The notes beneath the pieces were generated by a model. The model did not search any database. It saw only the letters and a list, made by a program, of their open reading frames with translations, and was not told the origin of the DNA. From assembly GCA_902783595.1 (NCBI GenBank), contig CACZRR010000039.1, positions 1 to 39,211 on the forward strand: a DNA stretch of 39,211 bases, read 5' to 3'. Shown here piece after piece: positions 1-8,656 of this stretch; position 1 is the stretch's first letter; every line of letters starts with the position of its first letter. The translations under genes were made by a program, and so were the position numbers. Source of the stretch: an uncultured Bacteroidota bacterium. Its GTDB lineage: Bacteria; Bacteroidota; Bacteroidia; Bacteroidales; P3.

Positions 1-424
1 GCAGCGTACAGGCCTCCTGCAGGCCATCCGCCAGCGCGCCTTCGACGGCATGCCCTACATGGGCTGGAGCGCCGGCAGCAACGTGGCAGGCCCCACCCTC
101 TGCACCACCAACGACATGCCCATCGTCATGCCCGCCTCGTTCGACTGCATGGGACTCGTCCCCTTCCAGATCAACCCCCACTACACCGATTTCTTTGACC
201 CCAAACACGGTGGCGAAACGCGCGATGACCGCCTGAAAGAGTACATCATGGTGAACCCCAAGGCCACTGTCGCCGCCATCCGTGAGGCTACGGCCCTCCT
301 GCTCGAAGACGGCAAACTGAAACTCATCGGAAAACCCAACAAGATGAAGGTCTTCAAGACCAAGATGGAGAACACCAAGGAGTACGGCCTCCGCAGCAAC
401 ATCGACTTCCTGCTGAAAGCATAA
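1..424 (+). CDS. pepE: Dipeptidase E (peptidase family S51), C-terminal part
   Basis: The reading frame is open from base 2, so the gene begins before the window and only about 140 C-terminal residues are present. The nucleophile elbow GWSAGSN (Ser codon at 68-70) and the downstream INPHYTD segment with the catalytic His are the two hallmark motifs of S51 peptidases such as PepE. That family cleaves Asp-X dipeptides in the cytoplasm with a Ser-His based catalytic centre. The stop at 422-424 lies 8 bases before the helicase start, so the gene is probably the upstream part of the same operon. The family assignment is secure from the motifs. Substrate preference is inferred from the family. Confidence 0.9.
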   Translation, partial: QRTGLLQAIRQRAFDGMPYMGWSAGSNVAGPTLCTTNDMPIVMPASFDCMGLVPFQINPHYTDFFDPKHGGETRDDRLKEYIMVNPKATVAAIREATALLLEDGKLKLIGKPNKMKVFKTKMENTKEYGLRSNIDFLLKA

Positions 425-432
425 CTCCTCGT

Positions 433-2556
433 ATGGAGACCAATCCTCAATTTGAACTGGCACGCCGGTATGTGGAACAGACCGGCGTGTCTGTGTTTCT
501 CACCGGCAAGGCAGGCACAGGCAAAACGACGTTTCTCCGCGAGGTAGCGGCACGCTGTCCGAAGCGCCACGCCATCGTGGCGCCCACCGGGGTGGCGGCC
601 ATCAACGCCGGTGGCGTCACCATCCACTCGTTCTTCCAGCTACCATTCGACCCCTACCTGCCCGATATAAAAGAACTGGTAACAGAATATCAGCTACCAG
701 AAAGGCACCAGTCTATCAACAAAACAAAACTGAACATCATACGCACCCTGGAGTTGCTCATCATTGACGAGATCTCCATGGTGCGTGCCGACCTGCTCGA
801 CGCCATCGATATGACGCTGCGGCGCCACCGTCGCAACAGCCAACCATTCGGCGGCGTACAACTGCTGATGATTGGCGATGTGCACCAGCTCGCACCTGTA
901 GTGACAGAACAGGAAAGACCCTATATGGATCAGGTATACCCCAGCCCCTACTTCTTTGCAAGCAAAGCTCTGAAACGCATGCCGTACGTCACCATAGAAC
1001 TCACACACGTCTACCGACAACAGGATGCTGCTTTCGTCGACCTGCTCAACCACGTGCGCGACAACAATATCGACACCACCACCCTTCAAGCCCTCAACGC
1101 CCGCGTTAGCCACTCAGCCTCTCAGCCTCTCAGCCATTCAGCCACTCCCCCTATCACTCTCACCACTCACAACCGACAAGCCGACGCCATCAACAAACGG
1201 CACATGGATGCCCTTGACGGCGAGCGACGTACATTCGAGGCGTCAATCACAGGCAACTACCCCGAAAAGGCTTTCCCTTGCGAACGCACTCTCGAAATAA
1301 AAATAGGTGAAAGAGTAATGTTCGTGAAAAACGACACATCAGGAGCTCACCGCTACTACAATGGCATGCTCGGAACGGTGACAGGATTTGTCAACAACGA
1401 TGACAACAACCGCATCGCCATCGAAGTCATCAGCGACGATGGCGACGTAATTCAAACGGGTCATGAACGATGGGAAAATCTGAAATACACCCTAAATGAG
1501 TCGTCGGGCGAGATAGTCCAGGAGGTGGACGGCACCTTCAGCCAATATCCGCTGCAGGCCGCCTGGGCTGTGACGATTCACAAAGCACAAGGACTCACCT
1601 TCGATCGTGTGTGCATCGACGCCGCCGACGCATTCGCCTTCGGACAGGTCTATGTAGCCCTTAGCCGTTGCCGCTCGCTGGAGGGCCTGACACTCACCAC
1701 CCCTCTGACTCCCCATGTGACTTTCAATGACACCTCAGTATCTCAGTTCGTAGACACCCAGCCCACATTCGAACAGGCCGAGGCGTCGGCAGACGATTAC
1801 GAGCGGCAATACCATATAGAAAAGCTGATGGAACTCTTCGGCATAGACGATATGGTTCGCCTCGCCGAACGCCTGCTTGAACACTACGGCAAACTAAAGA
1901 ACATTTACCCCAAAAAACTAACCACACTCCGTACGCAACATTCCGTCCTGCTCGACCTGCAAACCGTGAGCGATAAATTCAAGGCACAGCTGATGCACCT
2001 CGATGAGGAAACGCAAAAGGAGCGAGCCCTCAAAGGGGCCAAATATTATCTGGGCCAGCTGACTCCTCTCGCCTCACAACTGCCGACCCTCCTCGACGTG
2101 GATATTGACAATAAGACCACCAAAGAGAGCATAAACGAAAGCGGCAAACTTCTATCCGAAGTCTTAGGAATGAAACTAGCATGTCTGACGGCAGTAGAGA
2201 AGAAAGGCTACAGCGTACAGACGGTGCAGCATGCCAAGGTAGACTACATCATGGGCCAGGAAGAAAAGAAAAACAGCCGCGAAAGAACTGCCAAACCCGA
2301 GAAGCAGCACGGCAGTGCAAGCATAGACAACGACCTCGCCGTGGCGATACGCAACTGGCGCTCCATGAAAGCCTCGGAACAGCACGTAGCACCCTACATA
2401 ATACTGCAGCAGAAAGCCCTACATTCCATAGCCACCAACATGCCTCGCACCATTGCCGAACTGAAACGGCAGCTGGGAGTGGGCGCCAAGACCGTGGAAC
2501 GATACGGTGCTGAGTTGCTAGAGATTGTCAACGATTACGCCAACAACAACATATAA
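433..2556 (+). CDS. Pif1/RecD-like SF1 DNA helicase with C-terminal HRDC-like domain
   Basis: This 707-residue SF1B-type helicase carries Walker A GKAGTGKT at residues 25-32, Walker B IIDE at 110-113, a GDVHQLAPV motif III near 150, and late motifs [12 protein letters not shown] and [12 protein letters not shown] that match the UvrD/RecD C-terminal core. The last 75 or so residues (AVAIRNWR... then [20 protein letters not shown]) look like an HRDC nucleic-acid-binding domain. This architecture is common in Bacteroidota. The role is ATP-driven DNA unwinding in repair or replication. The gene sits 8 bases after pepE and 5 bases before nfo, so all are probably co-transcribed. An oddity is a low-complexity stretch at residues 226-241, encoded by five 8-bp repeats, inserted before the ITLTTHN segment. 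The exact biological role is not known. Confidence 0.9.
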   Translation: METNPQFELARRYVEQTGVSVFLTGKAGTGKTTFLREVAARCPKRHAIVAPTGVAAINAGGVTIHSFFQLPFDPYLPDIKELVTEYQLPERHQSINKTKLNIIRTLELLIIDEISMVRADLLDAIDMTLRRHRRNSQPFGGVQLLMIGDVHQLAPVVTEQERPYMDQVYPSPYFFASKALKRMPYVTIELTHVYRQQDAAFVDLLNHVRDNNIDTTTLQALNARVSHSASQPLSHSATPPITLTTHNRQADAINKRHMDALDGERRTFEASITGNYPEKAFPCERTLEIKIGERVMFVKNDTSGAHRYYNGMLGTVTGFVNNDDNNRIAIEVISDDGDVIQTGHERWENLKYTLNESSGEIVQEVDGTFSQYPLQAAWAVTIHKAQGLTFDRVCIDAADAFAFGQVYVALSRCRSLEGLTLTTPLTPHVTFNDTSVSQFVDTQPTFEQAEASADDYERQYHIEKLMELFGIDDMVRLAERLLEHYGKLKNIYPKKLTTLRTQHSVLLDLQTVSDKFKAQLMHLDEETQKERALKGAKYYLGQLTPLASQLPTLLDVDIDNKTTKESINESGKLLSEVLGMKLACLTAVEKKGYSVQTVQHAKVDYIMGQEEKKNSRERTAKPEKQHGSASIDNDLAVAIRNWRSMKASEQHVAPYIILQQKALHSIATNMPRTIAELKRQLGVGAKTVERYGAELLEIVNDYANNNI
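1108..1147 (+). repeat. Five tandem 8-bp repeats inside the helicase gene
   Basis: The units are AGCCACTC, AGCCTCTC, AGCCTCTC, AGCCATTC and AGCCACTC, giving the pattern AGCC(A/T)(C/T)TC. They encode a Ser/Ala/Pro-rich stretch at residues 226 onward that does not resemble the surrounding helicase core. Because 8 is not a multiple of 3, gain or loss of one unit would shift the reading frame. Confidence 0.85.
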
Positions 2557-2561
2557 ATATT

Positions 2562-3401
2562 ATGACAAAATATATCGGAGCCCACGTAAGTGCATCCGGT
2601 GGCGTAGGTAACGCCATCCTCAATGCCGAAGCCATCGAGGCCAACGCATTCGCACTCTTCACCCGCAATCAACGCAGCTGGGTGAGCAAACCGCTACCCC
2701 ATTTGGAAATTGATGGGTTCAAAGCGCTTCTCCTTGATCGCGGCTTCAAACCCGAAATGGTGCTTCCGCACGATAGCTACCTCATAAACCTCGGATCACC
2801 CGACGAGGACACCTTGCAGAAGAGCCGTGCGGCATTTCTCGACGAGATGCAGCGGGCTCAGCAGCTGGGCCTCACGATGCTGAATTTCCACCCAGGAAGC
2901 CACCTCAACAAGATAAGCGAAGAGGAATGCCTCGACCAGATAGCACGCGAAGTGAACCTGGCACTCTCGAAGACCGAGGGGGTGACGGCAGTGATAGAGA
3001 ACACGGCCGGACAGGGCACCAACCTCGGCTGGAAATTCGAGCATATCGCACGCATCATAGAAGGCATCGACGACAAAAGTCGCGTGGGCGTCTGCATCGA
3101 CACCTGCCATACCCTCGCCGCCGGCTACGACCTGAGCACCGAGATGGGCTATATGTTCTGCTTCGAGGAATTCGACCGCCTGATTGGTCAAAAATACTTG
3201 CGTGCTGTACACCTCAACGACAGCAAGAAAGGCGGCGGCAGTCATGTCGACCGCCACGAGGTGCTGGGAGAGGGATTCCTTGGCAAGCCTTTCTTCTCGC
3301 GCTTTATGCACGACCCACGCTTCGACAATATGCCCATCATCCTCGAGACCCCCGACCCCACCCGCTGGGCTGAAGAAATCAAATGGTTGCGCAGCCTATG
3401 A
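2562..3401 (+). CDS. nfo: Endonuclease IV (apurinic/apyrimidinic endonuclease)
   Basis: The 279-residue protein has the normal length of the AP endonuclease 2 (Nfo) family, a TIM barrel with three zinc ions. Recognisable family segments are [10 protein letters not shown] at the N-terminus, [35 protein letters not shown] and the C-terminal ILETPDP. The metal-binding His, Glu and Asp residues lie in these motifs. The enzyme cuts DNA 5' of abasic sites in base excision repair. The gene starts 5 bases after the helicase, which supports a joint DNA-repair transcript. Its stop codon overlaps the next start (ATGA). No truncation or unusual residue was seen. Confidence 0.97.
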   Translation: MTKYIGAHVSASGGVGNAILNAEAIEANAFALFTRNQRSWVSKPLPHLEIDGFKALLLDRGFKPEMVLPHDSYLINLGSPDEDTLQKSRAAFLDEMQRAQQLGLTMLNFHPGSHLNKISEEECLDQIAREVNLALSKTEGVTAVIENTAGQGTNLGWKFEHIARIIEGIDDKSRVGVCIDTCHTLAAGYDLSTEMGYMFCFEEFDRLIGQKYLRAVHLNDSKKGGGSHVDRHEVLGEGFLGKPFFSRFMHDPRFDNMPIILETPDPTRWAEEIKWLRSL

Positions 3402-4105
3402 GAACACTACATCCCGACACATTGCCGTTCCTTCAGGAACTGACCGTAAACAATAATCGGCCGTGGTTCAACGACCACAAGGATCGCTGGCTGGCGATCA
3501 AAGCCGACTTCGAAGCCTTCACACAATCACTTATCGACGAGATGGTGAAATACGACGACACGCTGGTGGGTCTGACGGCCAAGAACTCGGTCTACCGCAT
3601 CTACCGCGACACGCGCTTCTCGGCCGACAAGACGCCCTACAAAACCCACATCGCCTGCTTCCTCAGCAGCTGGGGTCCGAAGAACAGCGGCGTGCCTGGC
3701 TACTATTTCCAACTGGGCACTGAGGAAGCCTACGGGCTGAAGGGCACCTGCAACCTCGGTGGAGGCATCTTCATGCCTATGCCCGATGCCCTCAACGCCA
3801 TCCGGCAAGAGATATTCTATTGCACCGACGAGTTCCTCGCCATCATGAACGAGAAAAACTACAAACGCTACTTCGGCAGCAGTTTCTTCACCATAAAGCA
3901 ACTGCAACGAGTGCCCAAGGGCTACCCAACCGACTGGGAATATGCCGACTTGCTGAAATATAAAGACTACTGCACAAGCTACACCATGCCAGATGAACTC
4001 CTCGGAGCTGAAAAACTATTCGATGAAGTATTGAGAGTATGGCGTGCTAGCGTACCTCTGAATCGCTTTATCCAGCGTGCCATGGAAGAAGTACGGAAAA
4101 AGTGA
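3398..4105 (+). CDS. DUF2461 family protein
   Basis: The protein has about 235 residues. The typical start of the DUF2461 (TIGR02453) family is visible: [21 protein letters not shown], followed by [19 protein letters not shown] and a mid-protein GGGIFMP. The ATG at 3398 is preferred because it overlaps the nfo stop as ATGA and gives the usual N-terminus MRTLHPDTL. An ATG 15 bases upstream at 3383 is the alternative. The family is widespread in bacteria and its biochemical function is not established. There is no signal peptide or membrane segment, so it is probably cytoplasmic. It lies third or fourth in an operon with a helicase and endonuclease IV. Confidence 0.88.
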   Translation: MRTLHPDTLPFLQELTVNNNRPWFNDHKDRWLAIKADFEAFTQSLIDEMVKYDDTLVGLTAKNSVYRIYRDTRFSADKTPYKTHIACFLSSWGPKNSGVPGYYFQLGTEEAYGLKGTCNLGGGIFMPMPDALNAIRQEIFYCTDEFLAIMNEKNYKRYFGSSFFTIKQLQRVPKGYPTDWEYADLLKYKDYCTSYTMPDELLGAEKLFDEVLRVWRASVPLNRFIQRAMEEVRKK

Positions 4106-4116
4106 AAAGATAAGAG

Positions 4117-5085
4117 TTGATTGGCGAAGTCATATCATTGTTTGTAGCGGTGTCGCTGACGGCCACTGCACTCTTTGCCGAGGTGGGATCCAAACGTATG
4201 GGATCGCTACCTTTCAATGCGGTGCGCATGACCATGTCGCTGGCGATGTTGGCACTAACACTATGGCTCACCATGGGCTACCCGTACCCTCGCTATACCG
4301 ATGGTGCCACGTGGCTATGGCTCGTCATCTCCGGCATAGTGGGCTATACTATCGGCGACTACTGCCTCATGCAAGGATATATCATGATCGGTTCTCGGTT
4401 TGGGCAACTGTTCATGACACTCTCCGCCCCCACGGCAGCTATCGTAGGCTGGTTACTGCTCGGTGAGAACATGAGCACCTTGGCCATCATCGGTATGTTT
4501 GTAACCCTCTGCGGTATTGCTATCTCCATCCTCTCCAAACCACAAAACGGACACTTCCAAACCAAGCTCCCCAGCAAGGGCATATTCTTTGCCGTGATGG
4601 CTGGCGTGTGTCAAGGTGTAGGACTTGTCATCAGCAAAATGGGAATGGAACACTACTATACCTCCCTCCAGATTCATGGCCTCACACCCGATTTCACCCC
4701 TTCTTATGCACTTGTCCCACTCCCACTAAATATCAGCATCCCTTTTGCCGCCACTATGATTCGCGGAATGATTGGACTGGCCGGTTTTCTCCTTTTGCTC
4801 TTCCTATGCAGCAAAGATGCCATTCTGCAACTACGACACGCCATCGCCGATCGAAAAGCCATGTGGGCCGCAGCCCTCTCCATGCTCTTCGGCCCATTTC
4901 TAGGTGTTAGCCTCTCACTCCTTGCAACCCTCTATACCTCCACGGGAATAGCACAAACTCTCTTCGCCCTCACACCTGTGCTCATCATCCTCCCGTCAAC
5001 GTGGTTTTTCCATCAAAAAATCACCGCTCGCGAAGTCATCGGAGCGGTGATAAGCGTCATGGGTGTAAGCCTTTTCTTCTTTTAG
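4117..5085 (+). CDS. EamA/DMT family transporter, TTG start
   Basis: This is a 322-residue integral membrane protein with about ten hydrophobic segments arranged as two EamA repeats (residues about 1-135 and about 155-322). Members of the drug/metabolite transporter superfamily export small metabolites across the inner membrane. The substrate cannot be read from the sequence. The start codon is TTG at 4117, just after AAAAGATAAGAG. The first ATG lies about 28 codons later and would remove most of the first membrane helix, so TTG is the better choice. The gene follows the DUF2461 gene by 11 bases. It overlaps the convergent NSS transporter stop by four bases (5082-5085). Confidence 0.85.
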   Translation: MIGEVISLFVAVSLTATALFAEVGSKRMGSLPFNAVRMTMSLAMLALTLWLTMGYPYPRYTDGATWLWLVISGIVGYTIGDYCLMQGYIMIGSRFGQLFMTLSAPTAAIVGWLLLGENMSTLAIIGMFVTLCGIAISILSKPQNGHFQTKLPSKGIFFAVMAGVCQGVGLVISKMGMEHYYTSLQIHGLTPDFTPSYALVPLPLNISIPFAATMIRGMIGLAGFLLLLFLCSKDAILQLRHAIADRKAMWAAALSMLFGPFLGVSLSLLATLYTSTGIAQTLFALTPVLIILPSTWFFHQKITAREVIGAVISVMGVSLFFF

Positions 5086-6440
5086 AAGATACCCCCTATT
5101 AGTACCACCAGCAATGCCAGTGGCGCCACAAAGCGCACCAGCACATAATAGAACACGCCAAACCAGGATGTTCGCTCTTTCCCATGATTTGATAGCTCAT
5201 CGTGAATATCATCCTTCGGCATAAACCACCCGAAGAAAACGATGGTCAACAGTGCACACATCGGAGGCAGATAGGATCCACTCAATTTGTCAAACCAATC
5301 AAAGAGTGTCATTCCTCCTGGGCGAAAACTGCTGAATAGCCCCCCTTCGTAAGAGAAGGCTATTACGATACCCAGTAGCACAAGGCCGACACTCATCACC
5401 AGCGACGTACGCTTGCGTCCCGTACCCAACATCTCGCCAAAACCCATGGTGATACCTTCGAGCAGAGAGATCGACGACGTAAGTGCCGCCACCGCCAACA
5501 GGAGGAAAAAGGCTCCGCCGAAGAGAATACTGCCCACAGTCCCCAACGAATTGAACACCGAGGGTAGCACAATGAATACCAATCCCGGTCCGCCTGCAGG
5601 ATCCTGACCGGTAGCGAAAACGGCAGGGAAGATGGCCACACCCGCCAGGATGGCAATAGCAGTGTCGCAAGCGGTAATCCACATGGCACTGCGGAACAAG
5701 TTATCTCCCTTGGGCAAATAACTACCATAGGCAACCATCACACCCATGCCCACAGACAATGAGAAAAGAGCCTGACCTAATATAGCCAACACACCTTCGG
5801 CAGTGAGCAACGAAAAATCCGGATGGAATAGATAGTACAAACCTTGCGAAGCGCCTGGCAAGGTAAGCGAACGAACACACAGTAAAACAACCAAAGCGAG
5901 CAGTAACGGCATAAGCAATTTGGAAACCTTCTCTATACCATTCTGCACACCGCATAGGATGATGATAAGGTTAATGGCAGCGAAGACCAGCAGGCATACC
6001 AGAGGCATAGCAGCAGACGATGCAAATGACGAGAAATGCGCGTCAAAGGTACCCGATGTAATATGCGACAGAGTACCGTTCACCGACTCCCAGAAATAGT
6101 TAAGGGTCCACCCAGAGATAACATAGTAGATGGCCAAAATAAGAAAACAAGTCACCACACCAAAGAGTCCAATGTATCGCCATTGTGGACGTTTCGGCTT
6201 AAGTGTGGCGTATGCCATCACAGCGGCATGTCCTGACCTCCGGCCAATCACCAACTCACTTAGTAGCAACGTCATACCGATAACGAATACAAAGAGAAGA
6301 TAAAGAACCAACGCGGCCCCTCCACCATACTTACCACAAATATAAGGGAAACGCCATATGTTGCCCAGACCTATGGCCGAGCCTGCAGCAGCCATAATGG
6401 CGCCAAAAGTTGACGAGAATCCTTGTGTGTTATTTGCCAT
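5082..6440 (-). CDS. Sodium-dependent transporter of the NSS (SNF) family
   Basis: The protein has about 452 residues and 11-12 hydrophobic segments, the size of bacterial NSS symporters such as LeuT or MhsT. The unwound TM1 motif GSAIGLGNIWRFPYICG, which binds sodium and substrate, is intact. LeuT-type transporters import amino acids or related compounds with sodium. The specific substrate is unknown. The start is taken as MANNTQGF (ATG at 6440). The 16 additional codons of the longer frame would read through a GC-rich stem-loop at 6456-6485 and have no homology-like character. The gene is downstream of the MFS gene on the same strand. Confidence 0.9.
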   Translation of the reverse strand: MANNTQGFSSTFGAIMAAAGSAIGLGNIWRFPYICGKYGGGAALVLYLLFVFVIGMTLLLSELVIGRRSGHAAVMAYATLKPKRPQWRYIGLFGVVTCFLILAIYYVISGWTLNYFWESVNGTLSHITSGTFDAHFSSFASSAAMPLVCLLVFAAINLIIILCGVQNGIEKVSKLLMPLLLALVVLLCVRSLTLPGASQGLYYLFHPDFSLLTAEGVLAILGQALFSLSVGMGVMVAYGSYLPKGDNLFRSAMWITACDTAIAILAGVAIFPAVFATGQDPAGGPGLVFIVLPSVFNSLGTVGSILFGGAFFLLLAVAALTSSISLLEGITMGFGEMLGTGRKRTSLVMSVGLVLLGIVIAFSYEGGLFSSFRPGGMTLFDWFDKLSGSYLPPMCALLTIVFFGWFMPKDDIHDELSNHGKERTSWFGVFYYVLVRFVAPLALLVVLIGGIF

Positions 6441-6455
6441 ATCTTTTCTAAAAGT

Positions 6456-6485
6456 GGGAGACGCGCCGGATTTGACGCGTCTCCT
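6456..6485 (-). terminator. Stem-loop between the MFS and NSS transporter genes
   Basis: GGAGACGCG (6457-6465) pairs with CGCGTCTCC (6476-6484) around a 10-base loop, with a possible extra G-T pair outside. On the minus strand it is followed by CACTTTTAG, a short T run, and then by the NSS ATG about 16 bases further on. It may be a weak terminator for the MFS gene or a leader hairpin that limits read-through into the NSS gene. The T run is short, so termination is uncertain. Confidence 0.5.
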
Positions 6486-6507
6486 CATGATGTTTTAACT
6501 GTTGTCT

Positions 6508-8139
6508 TTATTCAGCCTTAATATTGGGTTCCTCAAGACCATAGCCCTTGCGCTTATCCACAGCTTTCAGATAGACCGAGATAAGCAGGGCAGCAATACC
6601 AAGGGCAGCCAACATAATGAGGGCCCAGGTGTAGTCAAGCTCGTGAGCGGCAGTACCCTCGGCATTGGTATTATTGAGAACAATACCAATGAGGGCGGGG
6701 AATAAACCGAGACCGATATTCTGGATCCAGAAAATGGCCGAGTAGGCCGAACCCAATATCTTCTCGTCCACCAACTTGGGCACCGAGGGCCACAAAGCGG
6801 CAGGCACTAGCGAGAAGCTAGCACCTAACACCAATATGGTTACATATGCCACAACAGTGCCGCCGACGGCATTGCCTTTGAACATGGGCAGGATAAAGGC
6901 AAAGGTAAGGTGGCAGATAACCAGCAGGATGGAACCGAGCATCAGCATCGAAGCTGCCTTACCCTTATGGTCTACATAGTTGCCCAAAATGGGGGTTATA
7001 GCCACAGCCAGCAGCGGGAACACGGCGAAGATGGTCTCCGCGGTACCACGCATATAGCCCATATAGCAGTAGACCACCAAAGCCACCACGGCAAGAGCCA
7101 TCAGACCATATTTCAGAACCTTGTTATTCTTAACAAAATTACTGCTGAAGGAACCGGCAGCCACAACAAGCATCAGGAGATACTGCACATAGGTCACCGA
7201 CTCACCCGCCCAGTAAGTACCCTCGGCGGCAGGAGTCAGCGTCAGGTTGCACTGCAGCATATTCACAGCATATTTTTGGAAGGGGAAGATTGCGCTGTAG
7301 TAGAGCACACAGAGTAGGGCCACCAGCCAAAATCCGAGGCTGGTAAAGATTTTGCCCAGGTCTTTAATCTTAAAGGGCTCATCCTTCTCCTCAGCCTCGC
7401 CCGTTTGAGCGTCAAGTTTCTTATCCATGAAGAAGTAGACAATAAACATGATGAGGGCGATGCAAAGCAGCACAACACCAAACTTCACAGCATTGTCAAC
7501 ATGGATTTCACCACCCATCTTGGCAAAGTAGGGGCTGAAAATCATGCAGGTGGCTACACCGAGACGAGCCAGAGCCATCTCGGAGCCCATAGCCAACGCC
7601 GTCTCGCGACCCTTGAACCATTTCACGATACCACGGCTCACCGTAATACCAGCCATCTCGCAGCCACAACCAAAGATCATGAAACCGCAAGCAGCCAACT
7701 TGGCCGATGCCGGCATACCTTCAGCAAACGGCAAGATAGTTCCAATGATGGGTATTTCACCATCCCAGTTGAGGTGATTGGTGAACCATGTCTCTAAACC
7801 ACTTCCAATAAGACTTTCGCTGCAAGCATAGAACTTGATGACTCCACCCACCAGCATCACAGCACCAGAGAGGACAGCGGTAAAACGCACGCCCATCTTA
7901 TCAAGGATGATGCCGGCAAAAATCAGGAAGAAAACATACACATTCAGAAACACCTCGGCCCCTTGCATACGACCAAATGCAGCACTATCCCATCCGCGGG
8001 TTTCCTGCATCAGATCCTTAATGGGCGACAGAATGTCCATGAAAACATAGGAGCAGAACATAGCCAATGCCAACAGCAACAACGCTGTCCATCTCATTCC
8101 TGCACTGTCCCTCAAAGTCTTAATACTTGTTTGTGACAT
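6508..8139 (-). CDS. MFS transporter
   Basis: This 543-residue protein has about 12 transmembrane segments. The first helix pair contains the loop LDKMGVRF, which resembles the conserved MFS motif A region (GxLaDrxGxR) between TM2 and TM3. A charged central loop (KKLDAQTGEAEEKDEPFKIKD) separates the two six-helix halves. The protein is longer than a typical 400-450 residue MFS carrier because of an extended loop after TM3 and a long C-terminal half. Bacteroidales proteins of this type are annotated only as MFS transporters, and the substrate is unknown. A Bacteroidota -7 box lies at 8178-8185 upstream. The NSS gene follows after 67 bases, separated by a stem-loop. Confidence 0.88.
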   Translation of the reverse strand: MSQTSIKTLRDSAGMRWTALLLLALAMFCSYVFMDILSPIKDLMQETRGWDSAAFGRMQGAEVFLNVYVFFLIFAGIILDKMGVRFTAVLSGAVMLVGGVIKFYACSESLIGSGLETWFTNHLNWDGEIPIIGTILPFAEGMPASAKLAACGFMIFGCGCEMAGITVSRGIVKWFKGRETALAMGSEMALARLGVATCMIFSPYFAKMGGEIHVDNAVKFGVVLLCIALIMFIVYFFMDKKLDAQTGEAEEKDEPFKIKDLGKIFTSLGFWLVALLCVLYYSAIFPFQKYAVNMLQCNLTLTPAAEGTYWAGESVTYVQYLLMLVVAAGSFSSNFVKNNKVLKYGLMALAVVALVVYCYMGYMRGTAETIFAVFPLLAVAITPILGNYVDHKGKAASMLMLGSILLVICHLTFAFILPMFKGNAVGGTVVAYVTILVLGASFSLVPAALWPSVPKLVDEKILGSAYSAIFWIQNIGLGLFPALIGIVLNNTNAEGTAAHELDYTWALIMLAALGIAALLISVYLKAVDKRKGYGLEEPNIKAE

Positions 8140-8177
8140 ACTATTTAAATTTGATTAAACATTGCAAATAGGTTTTG

Positions 8178-8185
8178 CAAAGATA
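8178..8185 (-). promoter_or_regulatory. Probable -7 box for the MFS transporter gene
   Basis: The minus strand reads TATCTTTG, a match to the Bacteroidota -7 consensus TAnnTTTG, 39 bases upstream of the MFS start codon. A TTTG on the same strand at 8211-8214 could be the -33 element, but the 25-base spacing is longer than usual. An inverted repeat TTGCAAA/TTTGCAA (8162-8168 and 8174-8180) overlaps the box and the predicted start of transcription. Confidence 0.55.
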
Positions 8186-8266
8186 CGAATAAAAAACAAT
8201 ATAAAAGAGCCAAAACAAAAAAAAACAAAAATAGCAATATCACGTTTATCGAAGCGTTATCCCAAT

Positions 8267-8656
8267 ATGGAATATATTTTCGAAAATTGCGATATCGTGC
8301 GCGACTACGAGTGCGACATCCAGGGCATTGTGAACAACGCCAACTATCAGCATTACATGGAGCACTCCCGTCACCTATATGTAATGGATCGAGGCGTCAG
8401 CTTCGCCGCATTGCACGAAGCAGGCATCGATGTGGTTGTGGCCCGTTTCGAGATAAAATATAAAACGCCCCTAAGACCCTGCGACGAGTACGTGTGTCGT
8501 TTACGCCCCGAGAAAATGGGCATACGCTATGTGTTTCACCAAGCCATATTCCGTAAAAAAGACAACAAACTCTGTTGTCAAGCACAGGTAGATTGCGTGG
8601 CAACAAAAGGAGGTCGACTGGTAGCCGACCTCCCCGAATTGGACGCTTTACTATAA
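8267..8656 (+). CDS. Acyl-CoA thioesterase, 4HBT/hotdog family
   Basis: The protein has about 130 residues, the standard single-hotdog length. The motif RDYECDIQGIVNNANYQHYMEHSRHLY contains the family's catalytic Asp (in CDIQG) followed by the N-x-x-Y-x-x-Y helix. This is the pattern of YbgC/FadM-type acyl-CoA thioesterases, which hydrolyse acyl-CoA to free acid and CoA in the cytoplasm. The ATG at 8267 is preferred; the longer frame from 8162 would add 35 Lys/Asn-rich residues translated from A-rich intergenic DNA that overlaps the divergent promoter. The 3' end abuts the convergent tyrS stop, and its last codons contain the tyrS terminator hairpin. Confidence 0.9.
   Translation: MEYIFENCDIVRDYECDIQGIVNNANYQHYMEHSRHLYVMDRGVSFAALHEAGIDVVVARFEIKYKTPLRPCDEYVCRLRPEKMGIRYVFHQAIFRKKDNKLCCQAQVDCVATKGGRLVADLPELDALL
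8602..8634 (-). terminator. Intrinsic terminator of tyrS, inside the thioesterase 3' coding end
   Basis: GGAGGTCG (8609-8616) and CGACCTCC (8626-8633) form an 8-bp perfect stem with a 9-base loop. On the minus strand the stem is followed by TTTTGTTG, the layout of a rho-independent terminator about 25 bases past the tyrS stop. The same bases encode the last residues of the thioesterase on the plus strand. Confidence 0.7.

Noticed and set aside
6441..6488. Extended N-terminus of the NSS transporter
   Set aside because: These 16 codons would read through a stem-loop. The family N-terminus starts at MANNTQGF.
8162..8266. Extended N-terminus of the thioesterase
   Set aside because: The 35 extra residues are Lys/Asn-rich and come from A-rich promoter DNA. 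The hotdog domain starts at the ATG at 8267.
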